Below are positions 1 to 7,477 of a stretch of 32,115 bases of DNA, piece by piece. Position 1 is the stretch's first letter, and every line of letters begins with the position of its first letter. Below the pieces are notes generated by a model. That model saw only the letters and a program-made list of their open reading frames with translations, was not told the DNA's origin and did no database searches. A program made the position numbers and the translations under genes. Source of the DNA: an uncultured Faecalibacterium sp. (GTDB lineage: Bacteria > Bacillota > Clostridia > Oscillospirales > Ruminococcaceae); contig CAAHET010000065.1 of the NCBI GenBank assembly GCA_900772565.1, positions 1 to 32,115 on the forward strand. Reading direction: 5' to 3'.

Positions 1-139
1 GCGAGCCATCGTTTACAACGATCAGTTCAAAATTCCGGTAGGTCTGCGCCAGCAGGCTGTCCAGACACGCTGCCAAATACTTTTCCACCTTGTAGACCGG
101 TACGATCACCGAGATCAGTGGTTGCTCCTTCGTGTTCAT
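1..139 (-). CDS. Family 2 glycosyltransferase, N-terminal part only
   Basis: The gene runs off the left edge; only about 46 N-terminal residues are visible. They contain the GT-A opening strand (ISVIVPVYKVEKYL) and the nucleotide-binding turn (LIVVNDGS) typical of GT2 enzymes, which transfer a sugar from a nucleotide-sugar donor during surface polysaccharide assembly at the inner face of the membrane. The ATG overlaps the flippase stop as ATGA, and an AGGAG lies 7 bases upstream inside the flippase gene, so the two are translationally coupled. The N-terminus closely resembles the GT2 gene at 1685-2650, so the two may be paralogues. Acceptor and sugar cannot be inferred. Confidence 0.85.
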   Translation of the reverse strand, partial: MNTKEQPLISVIVPVYKVEKYLAACLDSLLAQTYRNFELIVVNDGS

Positions 140-1665
140 TCTGTTCTCCTTTTCACAATTTTTAGTCCCCGCTGCTTCAGCGCATCATACTCCGCACTGC
201 CACGGTAGAACAGCACGATCACTCCCGCAAACACAGCTGTGTAAAGCAGCCCATCCAGAACAAAAACTCCGAAATTGTCCACTGGGAACCGCTGCACCCA
301 GAGCACCGCTGCCGCAGAGACTGCTGCTGTAAGAAGCGTCCTCTTTAGATACTCTGCAAAATAATCCCGAAGTTTCTTCTGCCATGCATCCTGAACGCCG
401 TATTTCAAAAAAATATAAGGTTCCACCCAAACACAGGTACACAGACTGCTGATGATAGTGCCTCCAATAATGCCGGTCACGCCGTACCGCTGCACCAACG
501 CAAGTGAGACCACCAAATTGATGATGGCTTCCACCACCGCTTTGTAGCGGTCGTTCCAGAACAGTCCCATGACCTCCCGGAACAACAGGTTCGTCTGCCG
601 CATCCGCGTGATGTAAAATTCCGTCACAATGATCACAACGGTCGTCATTGGGAAGCAGTATTCCCCGCCAAATAACAGGGCGATCAGCGGGTTGAACAGC
701 ATCATCAGCCCACCGGTCAGATAGCCGGACAGCACAAAAAAGAGAAAGTCCATCTCTTTATACACCTGATACAGCCGGTCAGAGTTTTCCAGCGCCGCAA
801 AATTACCGATACTGCCGGAAAAAGCCACAGCAAATTTTCCCATCAGATTGTTCAGCGCGTTGATCACCAGCCGATAATTGGAGTAAAGTCCAACCGTTGC
901 CAGACCGATGAAGGAGGACATCAGCAGACTGTCCGTGTTGCGCACGATGACGGTCGCCAGCTTGTGCATACTCATAGCGCCGATGTTTTTCAGGATACCG
1001 TTCCGCTCCTCCCTGTCCGGCAGCTCCCGGCACTCCTTCAGGTACGGAAATTCCTTATCCACCATGCGAGAGATGATAATATTGGGTACGAACTGCACCA
1101 CCAGCTGGATGGCAAGGTATAGGATAAAGTTGCCGGTCAGCAGCAATGCCACGATCTGCACGATAGTGCGTATACACTCGCATACCAGAGTCCACCCGGT
1201 GCAGATATAGTTCTTCTGGTAAGCCTGGTAAATGGAGCTTTTATAGTTCAGCAGATAGGAGCTTGCTGAACCGAGCACATACATCATGTAGATCAGGGAG
1301 ATATGCTCAATGCCCTCACCACCCTTGATGAGGTGGGGCAGAAACGGCAGCAGCACCAGCCCGAACAGCAGCACCGAGGCTGCCACTGCCCGGTACATCC
1401 ACTTATACAGGTTCATCAGCCGCGCCAGTTTCTGCTCGTCGTTCCGGGCGGCCGGTTCGTACATACTGAACACCATAGCCGTACCAATGCCCAGCTCTGC
1501 AAAATTAAGGATACTGAGTACATCGGTAAACAGACCGTTCACGCCCAGATAGGCAGCCGAAAGGCAGTGGATGAAAACCATCCTGCTGATGAAGGACAGC
1601 AGCATCGTCAAAAACTGTCCGCCGATGTTGACCAGCATATTGATAAGCGTGTAGCGCGTTCTCAT
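136..1665 (-). CDS. Wzx-like polysaccharide flippase (MOP/MATE superfamily)
   Basis: 509 residues, mostly hydrophobic with roughly 12-14 predicted membrane segments, the usual size for an oligosaccharide flippase. The N-terminal part (residues about 1-75) carries the pattern of Firmicutes Wzx-type proteins: R-x-VF followed by YLGVNGLFTDVLSILNFAELG and a charged loop before the next helix. Known members move undecaprenyl-linked sugar repeat units across the cytoplasmic membrane. It lies between two GT2 genes, with 19 bases to the upstream one and a 4-base overlap with the downstream one, which fits an exopolysaccharide or capsule operon. An AAGGAG lies about 12 bases before the ATG. The substrate is unknown; a teichoic-acid or generic lipid-linked sugar exporter is the alternative. 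Confidence 0.85.
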   Translation of the reverse strand: MRTRYTLINMLVNIGGQFLTMLLSFISRMVFIHCLSAAYLGVNGLFTDVLSILNFAELGIGTAMVFSMYEPAARNDEQKLARLMNLYKWMYRAVAASVLLFGLVLLPFLPHLIKGGEGIEHISLIYMMYVLGSASSYLLNYKSSIYQAYQKNYICTGWTLVCECIRTIVQIVALLLTGNFILYLAIQLVVQFVPNIIISRMVDKEFPYLKECRELPDREERNGILKNIGAMSMHKLATVIVRNTDSLLMSSFIGLATVGLYSNYRLVINALNNLMGKFAVAFSGSIGNFAALENSDRLYQVYKEMDFLFFVLSGYLTGGLMMLFNPLIALLFGGEYCFPMTTVVIIVTEFYITRMRQTNLLFREVMGLFWNDRYKAVVEAIINLVVSLALVQRYGVTGIIGGTIISSLCTCVWVEPYIFLKYGVQDAWQKKLRDYFAEYLKRTLLTAAVSAAAVLWVQRFPVDNFGVFVLDGLLYTAVFAGVIVLFYRGSAEYDALKQRGLKIVKRRTE

Positions 1666-1684
1666 ACGAATTTTGTTCTCCTTC

Positions 1685-2650
1685 TCAGCCCTTCATGTCC
1701 CGCAGCCAACTGTATGTCTGCGGGAACCGCCACAGCAGCCAGCTTTGCAGCCAAAGCCCGCCCGGAACGGTGCAGTACTGCCGGGTGCGGCTGACTACCT
1801 CAAACTGCATCCGCAGCATTTCCCGGCTGCGGGGTGCTTTGCGCAGCGCCGGGGGCAGCTGTCGGTATATCCGGCTCACACTGCCCATCGTAAACTTTGC
1901 CGCATATACCAGTGCATCGTATGCAGCGTTTTCCACAAGACAGTCCCAGTACCGCTGTGCCGCCTCGGCAGCATCAAAATGGCGCAGCGTTTTGCTTCCG
2001 TTCATAATGCTGCCGCCGCGCTGTACATAGTAATACAACACCTTTGGCACCACCACGGCCTTTTGGATTTGCAAACTGACCTCCGGGATCAGAAACAGAT
2101 CCTCGTTCAGCCTGCCCTCCGGGTAGCGCAGCTGCGTAAAAATGGCGCGGCGGTACAGCTTGTTCCACGCAGGCTGGATCGGCGAATCCGTAGCCTTTTT
2201 CAGCAATTCCCGCCCGGTCAGCTCCGTCCCGGAAAGGCTGGCGTGCATTTGGGGGCATGGCGCGCCCGTCTCGTCCACCTCGGCGTAATCGCACAGGGCA
2301 AGGTCTGCCCCGGTGCTTTGCACGGCATAATACAGTGCTTCGTACATTTCCGGCGCAATGTAGTCGTCTGAATCCACAAAGCCGATCCATGCACCCCTTG
2401 CCACATCCAACCCGGCGTTGCGGGCGGCCGATAGTCCCCCGTTTTTCTGGTGGATCGCCCGGACGCGGGCATCTTTCGCGGCGGCGGCATCGCACAGCGC
2501 AGGGCAATTGTCCGGTGAGCCGTCGTCCACAAGGATCAGCTCAAAGTCCGTAAAGGTCTGCGCCAGAATGGAATCGATACATTTTTGCAGATAGCGTTCC
2601 ACATCATACACTGGCACGATGATGCTGAGCAATGGTTTTTCGCAGGGCAC
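1685..2650 (-). CDS. Family 2 glycosyltransferase
   Basis: 321 residues. The GT-A fold is evident: LLSIIVPVYDVERYL at about residues 7-21, the donor-binding turn VDDGSPDN at 41-48, GGLSAARNAGL at 71-81, and the DXD-type metal site in FVDSDDY at 91-97. This is a complete GT2 enzyme of the kind that builds surface polysaccharides. The start is GTG, 21 bases after the stop of the methyltransferase gene, with AGGAGAGGGG upstream at somewhat long spacing. An internal start would cut the first beta strand, so I keep the GTG. Donor and acceptor sugars cannot be told from sequence. The C-terminal part (residues 200-321) has Trp/Tyr-rich segments but no clear membrane helix. Confidence 0.88.
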   Translation of the reverse strand: MPCEKPLLSIIVPVYDVERYLQKCIDSILAQTFTDFELILVDDGSPDNCPALCDAAAAKDARVRAIHQKNGGLSAARNAGLDVARGAWIGFVDSDDYIAPEMYEALYYAVQSTGADLALCDYAEVDETGAPCPQMHASLSGTELTGRELLKKATDSPIQPAWNKLYRRAIFTQLRYPEGRLNEDLFLIPEVSLQIQKAVVVPKVLYYYVQRGGSIMNGSKTLRHFDAAEAAQRYWDCLVENAAYDALVYAAKFTMGSVSRIYRQLPPALRKAPRSREMLRMQFEVVSRTRQYCTVPGGLWLQSWLLWRFPQTYSWLRDMKG

Positions 2651-2671
2651 AGCGTGTTCCCCCTCTCCTTT

Positions 2672-4462
2672 TCAGTCTGTCACTTCCGCGCGCAGGCGGG
2701 CAATGAGCCGCTCCATCAGCGCCACCCGGTTGAAGGGGGTCATCAGGTAAAAGCCGTCCGCATAGGGCGCAGCCGCCTTGGCAGCCTGCACCGAGACTTC
2801 CAAGCCCAGCTCCTCGCCTGCGGCGCGGTCCAGCCCCTCAAACTTCTGGATGATGGCCTCGTCCACATGGATGCCGTTGACCTCGTTTTCCATAAAGATG
2901 GCGTTGCGCTGGCTGACCACCGGCAGGATACCCGCCAGAATCTTTGCCCGCTCGCCCAGCGTTTCCCGGGCTTTTTTCAGGTTTTCCACCGCCTGTGCCG
3001 ACAACACCGGCTGGGTGAGGAAACCGCTCATGCCGTTTTCCAGCTTTTCTGCGGCGCGGCGCAGCTCCACTTCAAAATTGCGGGCGTTCAGGTTCAACGC
3101 CCCGAACACCGTGATGGGGCTTGGCATCTCCCGCCCTTCCCCGGCCAACGAAACGATATACTGCGCCAGCTTGCGGGAGTTGAACTGGTACACATTCTTC
3201 ACCTCGTCCCGCTCGGCGGTGGGGATGGGGTCGCCGGTAATGGCAAGCACCTCCCGCACGCCCTCGGCGTACAGTCCCAGCAGCAGCGCCTTGGTGGCGT
3301 TCAGGTTGCGGTCCCGGCAGGTCATGTGGGGCAGCACGTTCATGCCCAGCTCCCGGTGTACCCGGCACGCCACCAGCGAGGAATCCATCCGCGCCCGGGC
3401 AATGGGACAGTCTGCAACGGTCAGCAGGTCCGCACCGGCAGCCTGCAACCGGCGGGCACCCTCGAGATAGGCGGTCAGGTCAGCGTCCTTGGGGGAGTCC
3501 AGCTCCACCGCAATGACCCGCTGCCCGGCCCGCAGCTTGCGCAAAAAGGCATCGTCCGTTTCCACCGCAGGCTTTGCGGCAGCGGCGGGCTTTGCCGCCG
3601 GGGCGGCGGGCAGTGTTTCCGGCAGAGCATCCAGCGCGGTGCGCAGGGCAGCAATATGCTGCGGCGTCGTGCCGCAGCAGCCGCCCAGAATGCGCACGCC
3701 CTCGCTGGCCAAGCGGCTCAGCTCCCGGGCAAAATACTCCGGCTTGCCCTGATAGCGTACCTGTGCCCGCACCACCACCGGGTAGCCCGCATTGGGCATG
3801 ACCGAAAGCGGCAGTCCTGCATCTCCCAGCTGCTGCACCAGTGCACGCATCGCGCCCGGGGCAGACACGCAGTTCAGACCTACGGCATCCACCACGCCGC
3901 TCTGTGCCATGCGGCGCACCAGTTCGGCGCAGTAGCGGCCCTCGCGGGTGTAGCCGTCCGGCAGCACCGCAAAGGAAACCAGTACAAAGGCCTCCGGCAC
4001 GGTCTGCTTCAGCGCACGAATTGCTTCCAGCACACCATCCTCAGCGCTCAGGGTCTCGAACAGAAAATTCCGTGCACCCAGCAGCGCAAAGCGCTTTGCC
4101 ACAGCAAGATACACCTGCGCCGCCGGGGTGTTCTCGGTATCCGGCGCAGGGCCAAGGTCGGCAAACACTGCCGCACCGGTCTCCCCGGCAGCCTTTGCTG
4201 CCAGCTGCCAGCCCGCATCTGCCAGCTGCTCCCAGCCCGGCTGCTGCGCCGCCGCCAGACGCGGCAGGCTGAAGGTATTGGTCTTGATGGCATCGGCTCC
4301 GGCGGCAAGATACGCCCGGTGCACTGCCAGAATGCCCTCGGGGTCGGTCAGGTTCGCCTGCTCGCACTCCTGCCCGGGCTTTGCTTTATAATAGGTACCC
4401 ATACCGCCATCGAACAGCAGCGGCCGCTGGGCTAACAGTTTGCGTACATCTAACATAGACAC
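2672..4462 (-). CDS. Bifunctional homocysteine S-methyltransferase / methylenetetrahydrofolate reductase
   Basis: 596 residues in two domains joined by an Ala/Pro-rich linker (about 281-300). Residues 1-280 are a homocysteine S-methyltransferase barrel: LFDGGMGTYY at 16-25 and the three zinc-ligand cysteines C198 (GLNCVS) and C262/C263 (GGCCGTTPQHI). Residues 305-596 are a MetF-type flavin barrel reducing 5,10-methylene-THF. The architecture matches Bacillus YitJ, which joins methyl-THF production and homocysteine methylation in methionine synthesis. The start is probably GTG (4462) behind GGGAGAGGG; an in-frame ATG two codons later is possible. The promoter at 4496-4524 leaves a leader of under 30 bases, too short for a SAM riboswitch. 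It is the first gene of a co-directional block running into polysaccharide genes. Confidence 0.92.
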   Translation of the reverse strand: MSMLDVRKLLAQRPLLFDGGMGTYYKAKPGQECEQANLTDPEGILAVHRAYLAAGADAIKTNTFSLPRLAAAQQPGWEQLADAGWQLAAKAAGETGAAVFADLGPAPDTENTPAAQVYLAVAKRFALLGARNFLFETLSAEDGVLEAIRALKQTVPEAFVLVSFAVLPDGYTREGRYCAELVRRMAQSGVVDAVGLNCVSAPGAMRALVQQLGDAGLPLSVMPNAGYPVVVRAQVRYQGKPEYFARELSRLASEGVRILGGCCGTTPQHIAALRTALDALPETLPAAPAAKPAAAAKPAVETDDAFLRKLRAGQRVIAVELDSPKDADLTAYLEGARRLQAAGADLLTVADCPIARARMDSSLVACRVHRELGMNVLPHMTCRDRNLNATKALLLGLYAEGVREVLAITGDPIPTAERDEVKNVYQFNSRKLAQYIVSLAGEGREMPSPITVFGALNLNARNFEVELRRAAEKLENGMSGFLTQPVLSAQAVENLKKARETLGERAKILAGILPVVSQRNAIFMENEVNGIHVDEAIIQKFEGLDRAAGEELGLEVSVQAAKAAAPYADGFYLMTPFNRVALMERLIARLRAEVTD

Positions 4463-4495
4463 TTTTCCCTCTCCCTATAAAGGATTTCATCTTTC

Positions 4496-4524
4496 AGTTT
4501 ATCGTAGTTCACCCATCCGGTCAA
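4496..4524 (-). promoter_or_regulatory. Sigma-A promoter of the methyltransferase/reductase gene
   Basis: On the minus strand, TTGACC (4519-4524) and TAAACT (4496-4501) are separated by 17 bases. The predicted start of transcription near 4489 leaves a leader of only about 27 bases. It is divergent from the promoter at 4544-4572, with 19 bases between the two -35 boxes. Confidence 0.7.
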
Positions 4525-4543
4525 GCGGTTTTCTTGATTTCGC

Positions 4544-4572
4544 TTGCGGCGCAGCTATTTTTGTGCTATCTT
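4544..4572 (+). promoter_or_regulatory. Extended -10 promoter of the GNAT-hflX pair
   Basis: TTGCGG (4544-4549), 17-base spacer, TATCTT (4567-4572), with TGC directly before the -10 giving an extended -10. The start would fall near 4579, leaving about 29 bases before the ATG at 4608. Confidence 0.65.
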
Positions 4573-4607
4573 AGGAATAACTTTTGAAAAAAGGGAGAGG
4601 ATGGATC

Positions 4608-5216
4608 ATGCGCCACACCGGCACACTTGAACTGGAGACCGACCGTCTGCTGTTGCGCCGCCTGCTGCCGCAGGATGCCCCGCAGATGTACGAAAACTGG
4701 GCAAATGACCCGGCTGTGACCCGGTTTTTGCGCTGGGAGCCGCACAAAAGCCCCGCTGAGACCCGGGAGCTGCTTTCGGCGTGGGCAGAGCTGTATCCGA
4801 ACCCGGATTATTACCAGTGGGCCATGGTGGAAAAGACCATCGGACAGGTGTTTGGCTCCCTCTCCGTGTATAACGCCCTGCTGGGTGAGCCGCAGCAAAA
4901 GACCAAGTGGCAGGGGTTAGACCTCTCCGGCGGCATCTGGGAGCCGGGCTACTGCATCGGGCAGAAGTGGTGGGGCAAGGGCTTTACCACCGAGGCGCTG
5001 CAAGTCGTTGTGGATTTCTGGTTCAATCAGGTGGGCGGTGCCTTCCTCACCTGCTGTCATGCGGTGCAGAATCCTGCCAGCGGTCGGGTAATGGAAAAGG
5101 CCGGCTTTGTGTACCACCACAACGATGTTTACCACAAATTTGACAGAACGCCGGTGGAATGCCGGTGCTATCTGCTGACAAAAGAACGCTATGATAACAG
5201 AAAGGACTTACTTTGA
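4608..5216 (+). CDS. GNAT family N-acetyltransferase (RimJ/RimL type)
   Basis: 202 residues. The opening ELETDRLLLRRLLPQDAPQM is the standard start of Acetyltransf_3 enzymes, which use acetyl-CoA to acetylate protein N-termini or small amines. GYCIGQKWWGKGFTTEAL in the second half is the family's A motif for the CoA pyrophosphate, followed by a C-terminal AGF segment. I start at the ATG at 4608, which has GGGAGAGG seven bases upstream; an in-frame TTG at 4584 lies almost on the predicted transcription start. The TGA stop overlaps the TTG of hflX, so the two are co-translated. The substrate is unknown; acetylation of a ribosomal protein would fit the ribosome-linked partner but is only inference. 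Confidence 0.87.
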   Translation: MRHTGTLELETDRLLLRRLLPQDAPQMYENWANDPAVTRFLRWEPHKSPAETRELLSAWAELYPNPDYYQWAMVEKTIGQVFGSLSVYNALLGEPQQKTKWQGLDLSGGIWEPGYCIGQKWWGKGFTTEALQVVVDFWFNQVGGAFLTCCHAVQNPASGRVMEKAGFVYHHNDVYHKFDRTPVECRCYLLTKERYDNRKDLL

Positions 5217-6478
5217 GCGAGCTTTATGATATTCTGACCGAGACCCCTCCCACAAAGGTGGTGCTGCTGGCACTGGATCAGGGACTGTGGGACTGTGAGC
5301 GCAGTCTGGCAGAGCTTTCTGCCCTGTGCGAGGCCAACCACATGGAGGCCGTGGCGCAGATCACCCAGAAGCGCCAGACCCCGGAGACCGGCATCGTGCT
5401 GGGCAGCGGCAAGCTGGAAGAGGCCTCCCTTGCCGCCCAGACATTGGGCGCGGAATGCGCCGTGTTTGACGGCGAACTGACCGGCAGCCAGATCCGCAAC
5501 ATCTCCAACGCACTGGGCGGCTTGGAGGTCATCGACCGCACCATGCTGATTTTGGAAATTTTCCGCAGCCGCGCCGTGACCAACGAGGGTAAGCTGCAGA
5601 CCGAGCTGGCGCTGCTGCGCTACCGTCTGCCCCGCCTGCAGGGCATGGGCGAGGCGCTGAGCCGTCAGGGCGGCGGCGGTGGCGGCGGCGGCGGTGCCCG
5701 CCGCGGTGCCGGTGAGACCAAGCTGGAGCTGGACCGCCGCCATGTGCACGCCCGCATTGACACGCTGGCTGAAAAGCTGGCCGAGATGGAAAAGCGCCGG
5801 GGCGAGAGCCGCAAGGCCCGCGCCAAGACCGGAATGCCGGTGGTGAGCCTTGTGGGCTACACCAACGTGGGCAAATCCAGCCTGATGAACGCCCTGTGCG
5901 GCCCCAGCGTAGCCGAAGCCGATATGCTGTTTGCTACACTGGACCCCACCAGCCGCAAGCTGGTGCTGCCCAGCGGCATGGCGGTGCTGCTGGTGGACAC
6001 GGTCGGCTTTGTGTCCCGCCTGCCCCACAATCTGGTGGAAGCGTTCAAGTCTACGCTGGAGGAGGCCGCATGGTCGGATGTGATCATCCGGGTGGCAGAC
6101 GCTGGGGACGACCAGCGCGAGGAACAGCTTTCCGTCACCGACGAAGTGCTGGACGGGCTGGACTGCGCCGATATCCCCCGTCTGACCGTGTACAACAAAT
6201 GCGACAAGCCCAACACCCTGAGCTTTGACCCCGACATCCTGCTGACCAGCGCCAAGACCGGCTACGGGCTGGACAAGCTGCTGCAAAAGCTGGACGAGGT
6301 ACTCAGCGACCGGGTGCACACCATCCGGGTGCTGCTGCCCTACGACAAGCTGGGGCTTGCCGCCCCCATGCGGGAGCGCGGCAGCGTGCAGGTGGAGGAA
6401 TACCGGGAGGACGGGCTGTATCTGGAAGGCATCGTCAAGACCGAGGATCTGCACTGCTTCGAAGGCTATCTGGTTTAA
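5213..6478 (+). CDS. hflX: GTPase HflX
   Basis: 421 residues. Known HflX proteins bind the 50S subunit and split stalled or stressed 70S ribosomes. The N-terminal glycine-rich nucleotide-binding domain (1-150) contains ETGIVLGSGKLEE and a DGELTGSQ-type segment. A linker holds nine consecutive glycines (153-161) before GAGETKLELDRR, the family signature region. The G domain shows G1 GYTNVGKSS (215-223), G3 DTVGF (262-266) and G4 NKCD (328-331). The start is TTG at 5213, sharing TTGA with the stop of the acetyltransferase, with AAAGGA 6 bases upstream. A strong terminator follows at 6489. The glycine run is longer than the usual GGG-x-GTRGPGET stretch, probably from GGC-repeat slippage. Confidence 0.95.
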   Translation: MSELYDILTETPPTKVVLLALDQGLWDCERSLAELSALCEANHMEAVAQITQKRQTPETGIVLGSGKLEEASLAAQTLGAECAVFDGELTGSQIRNISNALGGLEVIDRTMLILEIFRSRAVTNEGKLQTELALLRYRLPRLQGMGEALSRQGGGGGGGGGARRGAGETKLELDRRHVHARIDTLAEKLAEMEKRRGESRKARAKTGMPVVSLVGYTNVGKSSLMNALCGPSVAEADMLFATLDPTSRKLVLPSGMAVLLVDTVGFVSRLPHNLVEAFKSTLEEAAWSDVIIRVADAGDDQREEQLSVTDEVLDGLDCADIPRLTVYNKCDKPNTLSFDPDILLTSAKTGYGLDKLLQKLDEVLSDRVHTIRVLLPYDKLGLAAPMRERGSVQVEEYREDGLYLEGIVKTEDLHCFEGYLV

Positions 6479-6488
6479 ATTTTTATTT

Positions 6489-6530
6489 GCAGTTTCGAAA
6501 CGCCTGCGGGCGTTTCGAAACTGCTTTTTT
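6489..6530 (+). terminator. Intrinsic terminator of hflX with UGCG tetraloop
   Basis: A perfect 16-bp stem (6489-6504 with 6509-6524) closes on the loop TGCG and is followed by six T (6525-6530). The inner part AACGCC-TGCG-GGCGTT is identical to the hairpin at 16740-16755. Confidence 0.92.
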
Positions 6531-6538
6531 ACAAAAAG

Positions 6539-6597
6539 AAAAAAGCCCCTCTATACACAAAAACCCGCCTGGCAGCGGGTTTTTGTGTATAGAGGGG
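6539..6597 (-). terminator. 23-bp terminator hairpin of the small RNA
   Basis: A perfect inverted repeat of 23 bp (6546-6568 with 6575-6597) and a 6-base loop. On the minus strand it is followed by CTTTTTTCTTTTT. On the plus strand the stem has no T-run after it, so it serves the minus strand; as DNA it could still stall read-through from hflX. Confidence 0.85.
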
Positions 6598-6666
6598 TGG
6601 GAAAGTATATAAAGTGGTGAATCTCAATATCATGGGCAGGCTTTTGTGCGTTGCGCTGCCTTGCAT
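6539..6666 (-). ncRNA. Candidate orphan small RNA, about 128 nt
   Basis: On the minus strand a near-consensus promoter (6672-6699) fires into a stretch with no convincing reading frame or ribosome-binding site, ending in a strong terminator (6539-6597). Predicted transcript: about 6666 to 6539. The 5' part can fold: ATG pairs with CAT, GGCAG with CTGCC, enclosing an A/C-rich loop, with the paired arms around 6629-6634 and 6656-6669 on the plus strand. A single-stranded U/A/C-rich stretch follows (about 6600-6625), then the terminator stem. This layout (folded 5' end, open middle, terminator) is common for trans-acting RNAs. It does not look like 6S, tmRNA, SRP RNA or RNase P to me. It is convergent with hflX and divergent from the lrp-like gene. 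Confidence 0.65.
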
Positions 6667-6671
6667 GATGT

Positions 6672-6699
6672 ATTATACCCGTTTTTCTTTTCTTGTCAA
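6672..6699 (-). promoter_or_regulatory. Near-consensus sigma-A promoter of the small RNA
   Basis: Minus strand TTGACA (6694-6699), 16-base spacer, TATAAT (6672-6677). Both hexamers are perfect consensus, the only such pair I found in the window. No protein-coding gene lies downstream on this strand before a terminator. Confidence 0.8.
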
Positions 6700-6732
6700 A
6701 CAAGATTTTCGGATTTTGCTTTAAAATAATAC

Positions 6733-6761
6733 TTTACTTTTTTGCAAAAACTTTATATAAT
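6733..6761 (+). promoter_or_regulatory. Promoter of the lrp-like gene in an AT-rich leader
   Basis: TTTACT (6733-6738), 17 bases, TATAAT (6756-6761). About 110 bases of AT-rich leader follow. It has a second copy of ACTTTACTTT (about 6822-6831; first copy 6731-6740) and an inverted repeat AATTTC-AGAAAC-GAAATT near 6770-6788. Such repeats are plausible autoregulatory sites for an Lrp protein, but I cannot prove binding. Confidence 0.55.
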
Positions 6762-6879
6762 TAACATAGAATTTCAGAAACGAAATTTTATTCCATTTCT
6801 GTGGGTTTGCACAACATAAAAACTTTACTTTCAGAAAATTTTATACAATCCAACATATTTTTGAAGGAGGCTTTTTTTC

Positions 6880-7320
6880 ATGGACGATCTTGACCGCAAA
6901 ATCCTCACCCTTCTGGCCAAAAATGCACGGATGCCCGTCAAAGAAATTGCGGAGCAGGTGTCGCTTACCAGTCCGGCAGTCTCCAGCCGCATCCATAAGT
7001 TGGAAACGGACGGCATCATCAGCGGCTATACCGTCACACTGAACCGTCCGGCAGACCGGATGTATGTGGATGCGCTCATCAGCCTTTCGGTTGCCCCCTC
7101 CAAGCAGGATGCTTTTCTGGAGCTGCTGCAGAACAGCCGCGAGGTGCTGCAGTGCTACCACGTTACCGGTGCGTACACTTTTCTGGTCAAGGTCAGCTGC
7201 GGCAGTATGGCACAGCTGGAGCACCTGATTTTGCAGTTCCAGAAACTGGGCACCACCAGCACCCAGATCATCCTGTCCACCCCGGTGAACCACGGCGATC
7301 TGGACGCCTTGATGCTGTAA
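6880..7320 (+). CDS. Lrp/AsnC family transcriptional regulator
   Basis: 146 residues, the normal size. An N-terminal helix-turn-helix (residues 1-50, MDDLDRKILTLLAKNARMP and LTSPAVSSRIHKLE) precedes the ligand-binding RAM domain (about 65-140) with the pattern VTGAYTFLVKVSC and a final STPVNHGDL. Family members form octamers, respond to amino acids and often autoregulate. AGGAGG lies 9 bases before the ATG. The leader at 6762-6879 is AT-rich with repeats that could be operators. No terminator separates it from the lipoprotein gene 157 bases on. A small RNA is transcribed divergently from the same intergenic space. The effector and targets are unknown. Confidence 0.93.
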   Translation: MDDLDRKILTLLAKNARMPVKEIAEQVSLTSPAVSSRIHKLETDGIISGYTVTLNRPADRMYVDALISLSVAPSKQDAFLELLQNSREVLQCYHVTGAYTFLVKVSCGSMAQLEHLILQFQKLGTTSTQIILSTPVNHGDLDALML

Positions 7321-7390
7321 GCGGGCGCTGTTCATAAAACTATTACTTTTTCCCTGCAATTTTGCGGTGCGGTGGTTCGTATCCAGAATA

Positions 7391-7438
7391 GCAGCCCCAA
7401 ACCGGCACACACTACCTGTAACGTGTGCGCCCGGCTGC
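7391..7438 (+). other. Two-tier inverted repeat between the lrp-like and lipoprotein genes
   Basis: Outer arms GCAGCC (7391-7396) and GGCTGC (7433-7438) enclose inner arms GCACAC (7405-7410) and GTGTGC (7423-7428). No T-run follows, so it is not an ordinary terminator. It lies 40 bases before the lipoprotein start and could be a leader structure, a processing site or a regulator-binding palindrome. Confidence 0.4.
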
Positions 7439-7477
7439 ACCTTCCACACACAGCACTATGAAAGGAAATGCAATACT

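Noticed and set aside
2585..4435. Open frame of about 616 codons on the plus strand opposite the methyltransferase/reductase
   Set aside because: It mirrors a recognised gene in GC-rich sequence, has no domain pattern, and is rich in His, Arg and Gln as expected of an antisense frame.
4463..4607. SAM (S-box) riboswitch ahead of the methionine gene
   Set aside because: Predicted leader is under 30 bases and no S-box-like arms are visible.
6546..6597. The 23-bp inverted repeat as a transposon end or MITE
   Set aside because: Only one copy is seen, no target duplication flanks it, and it has the U-tract and promoter of a terminator-ended RNA.
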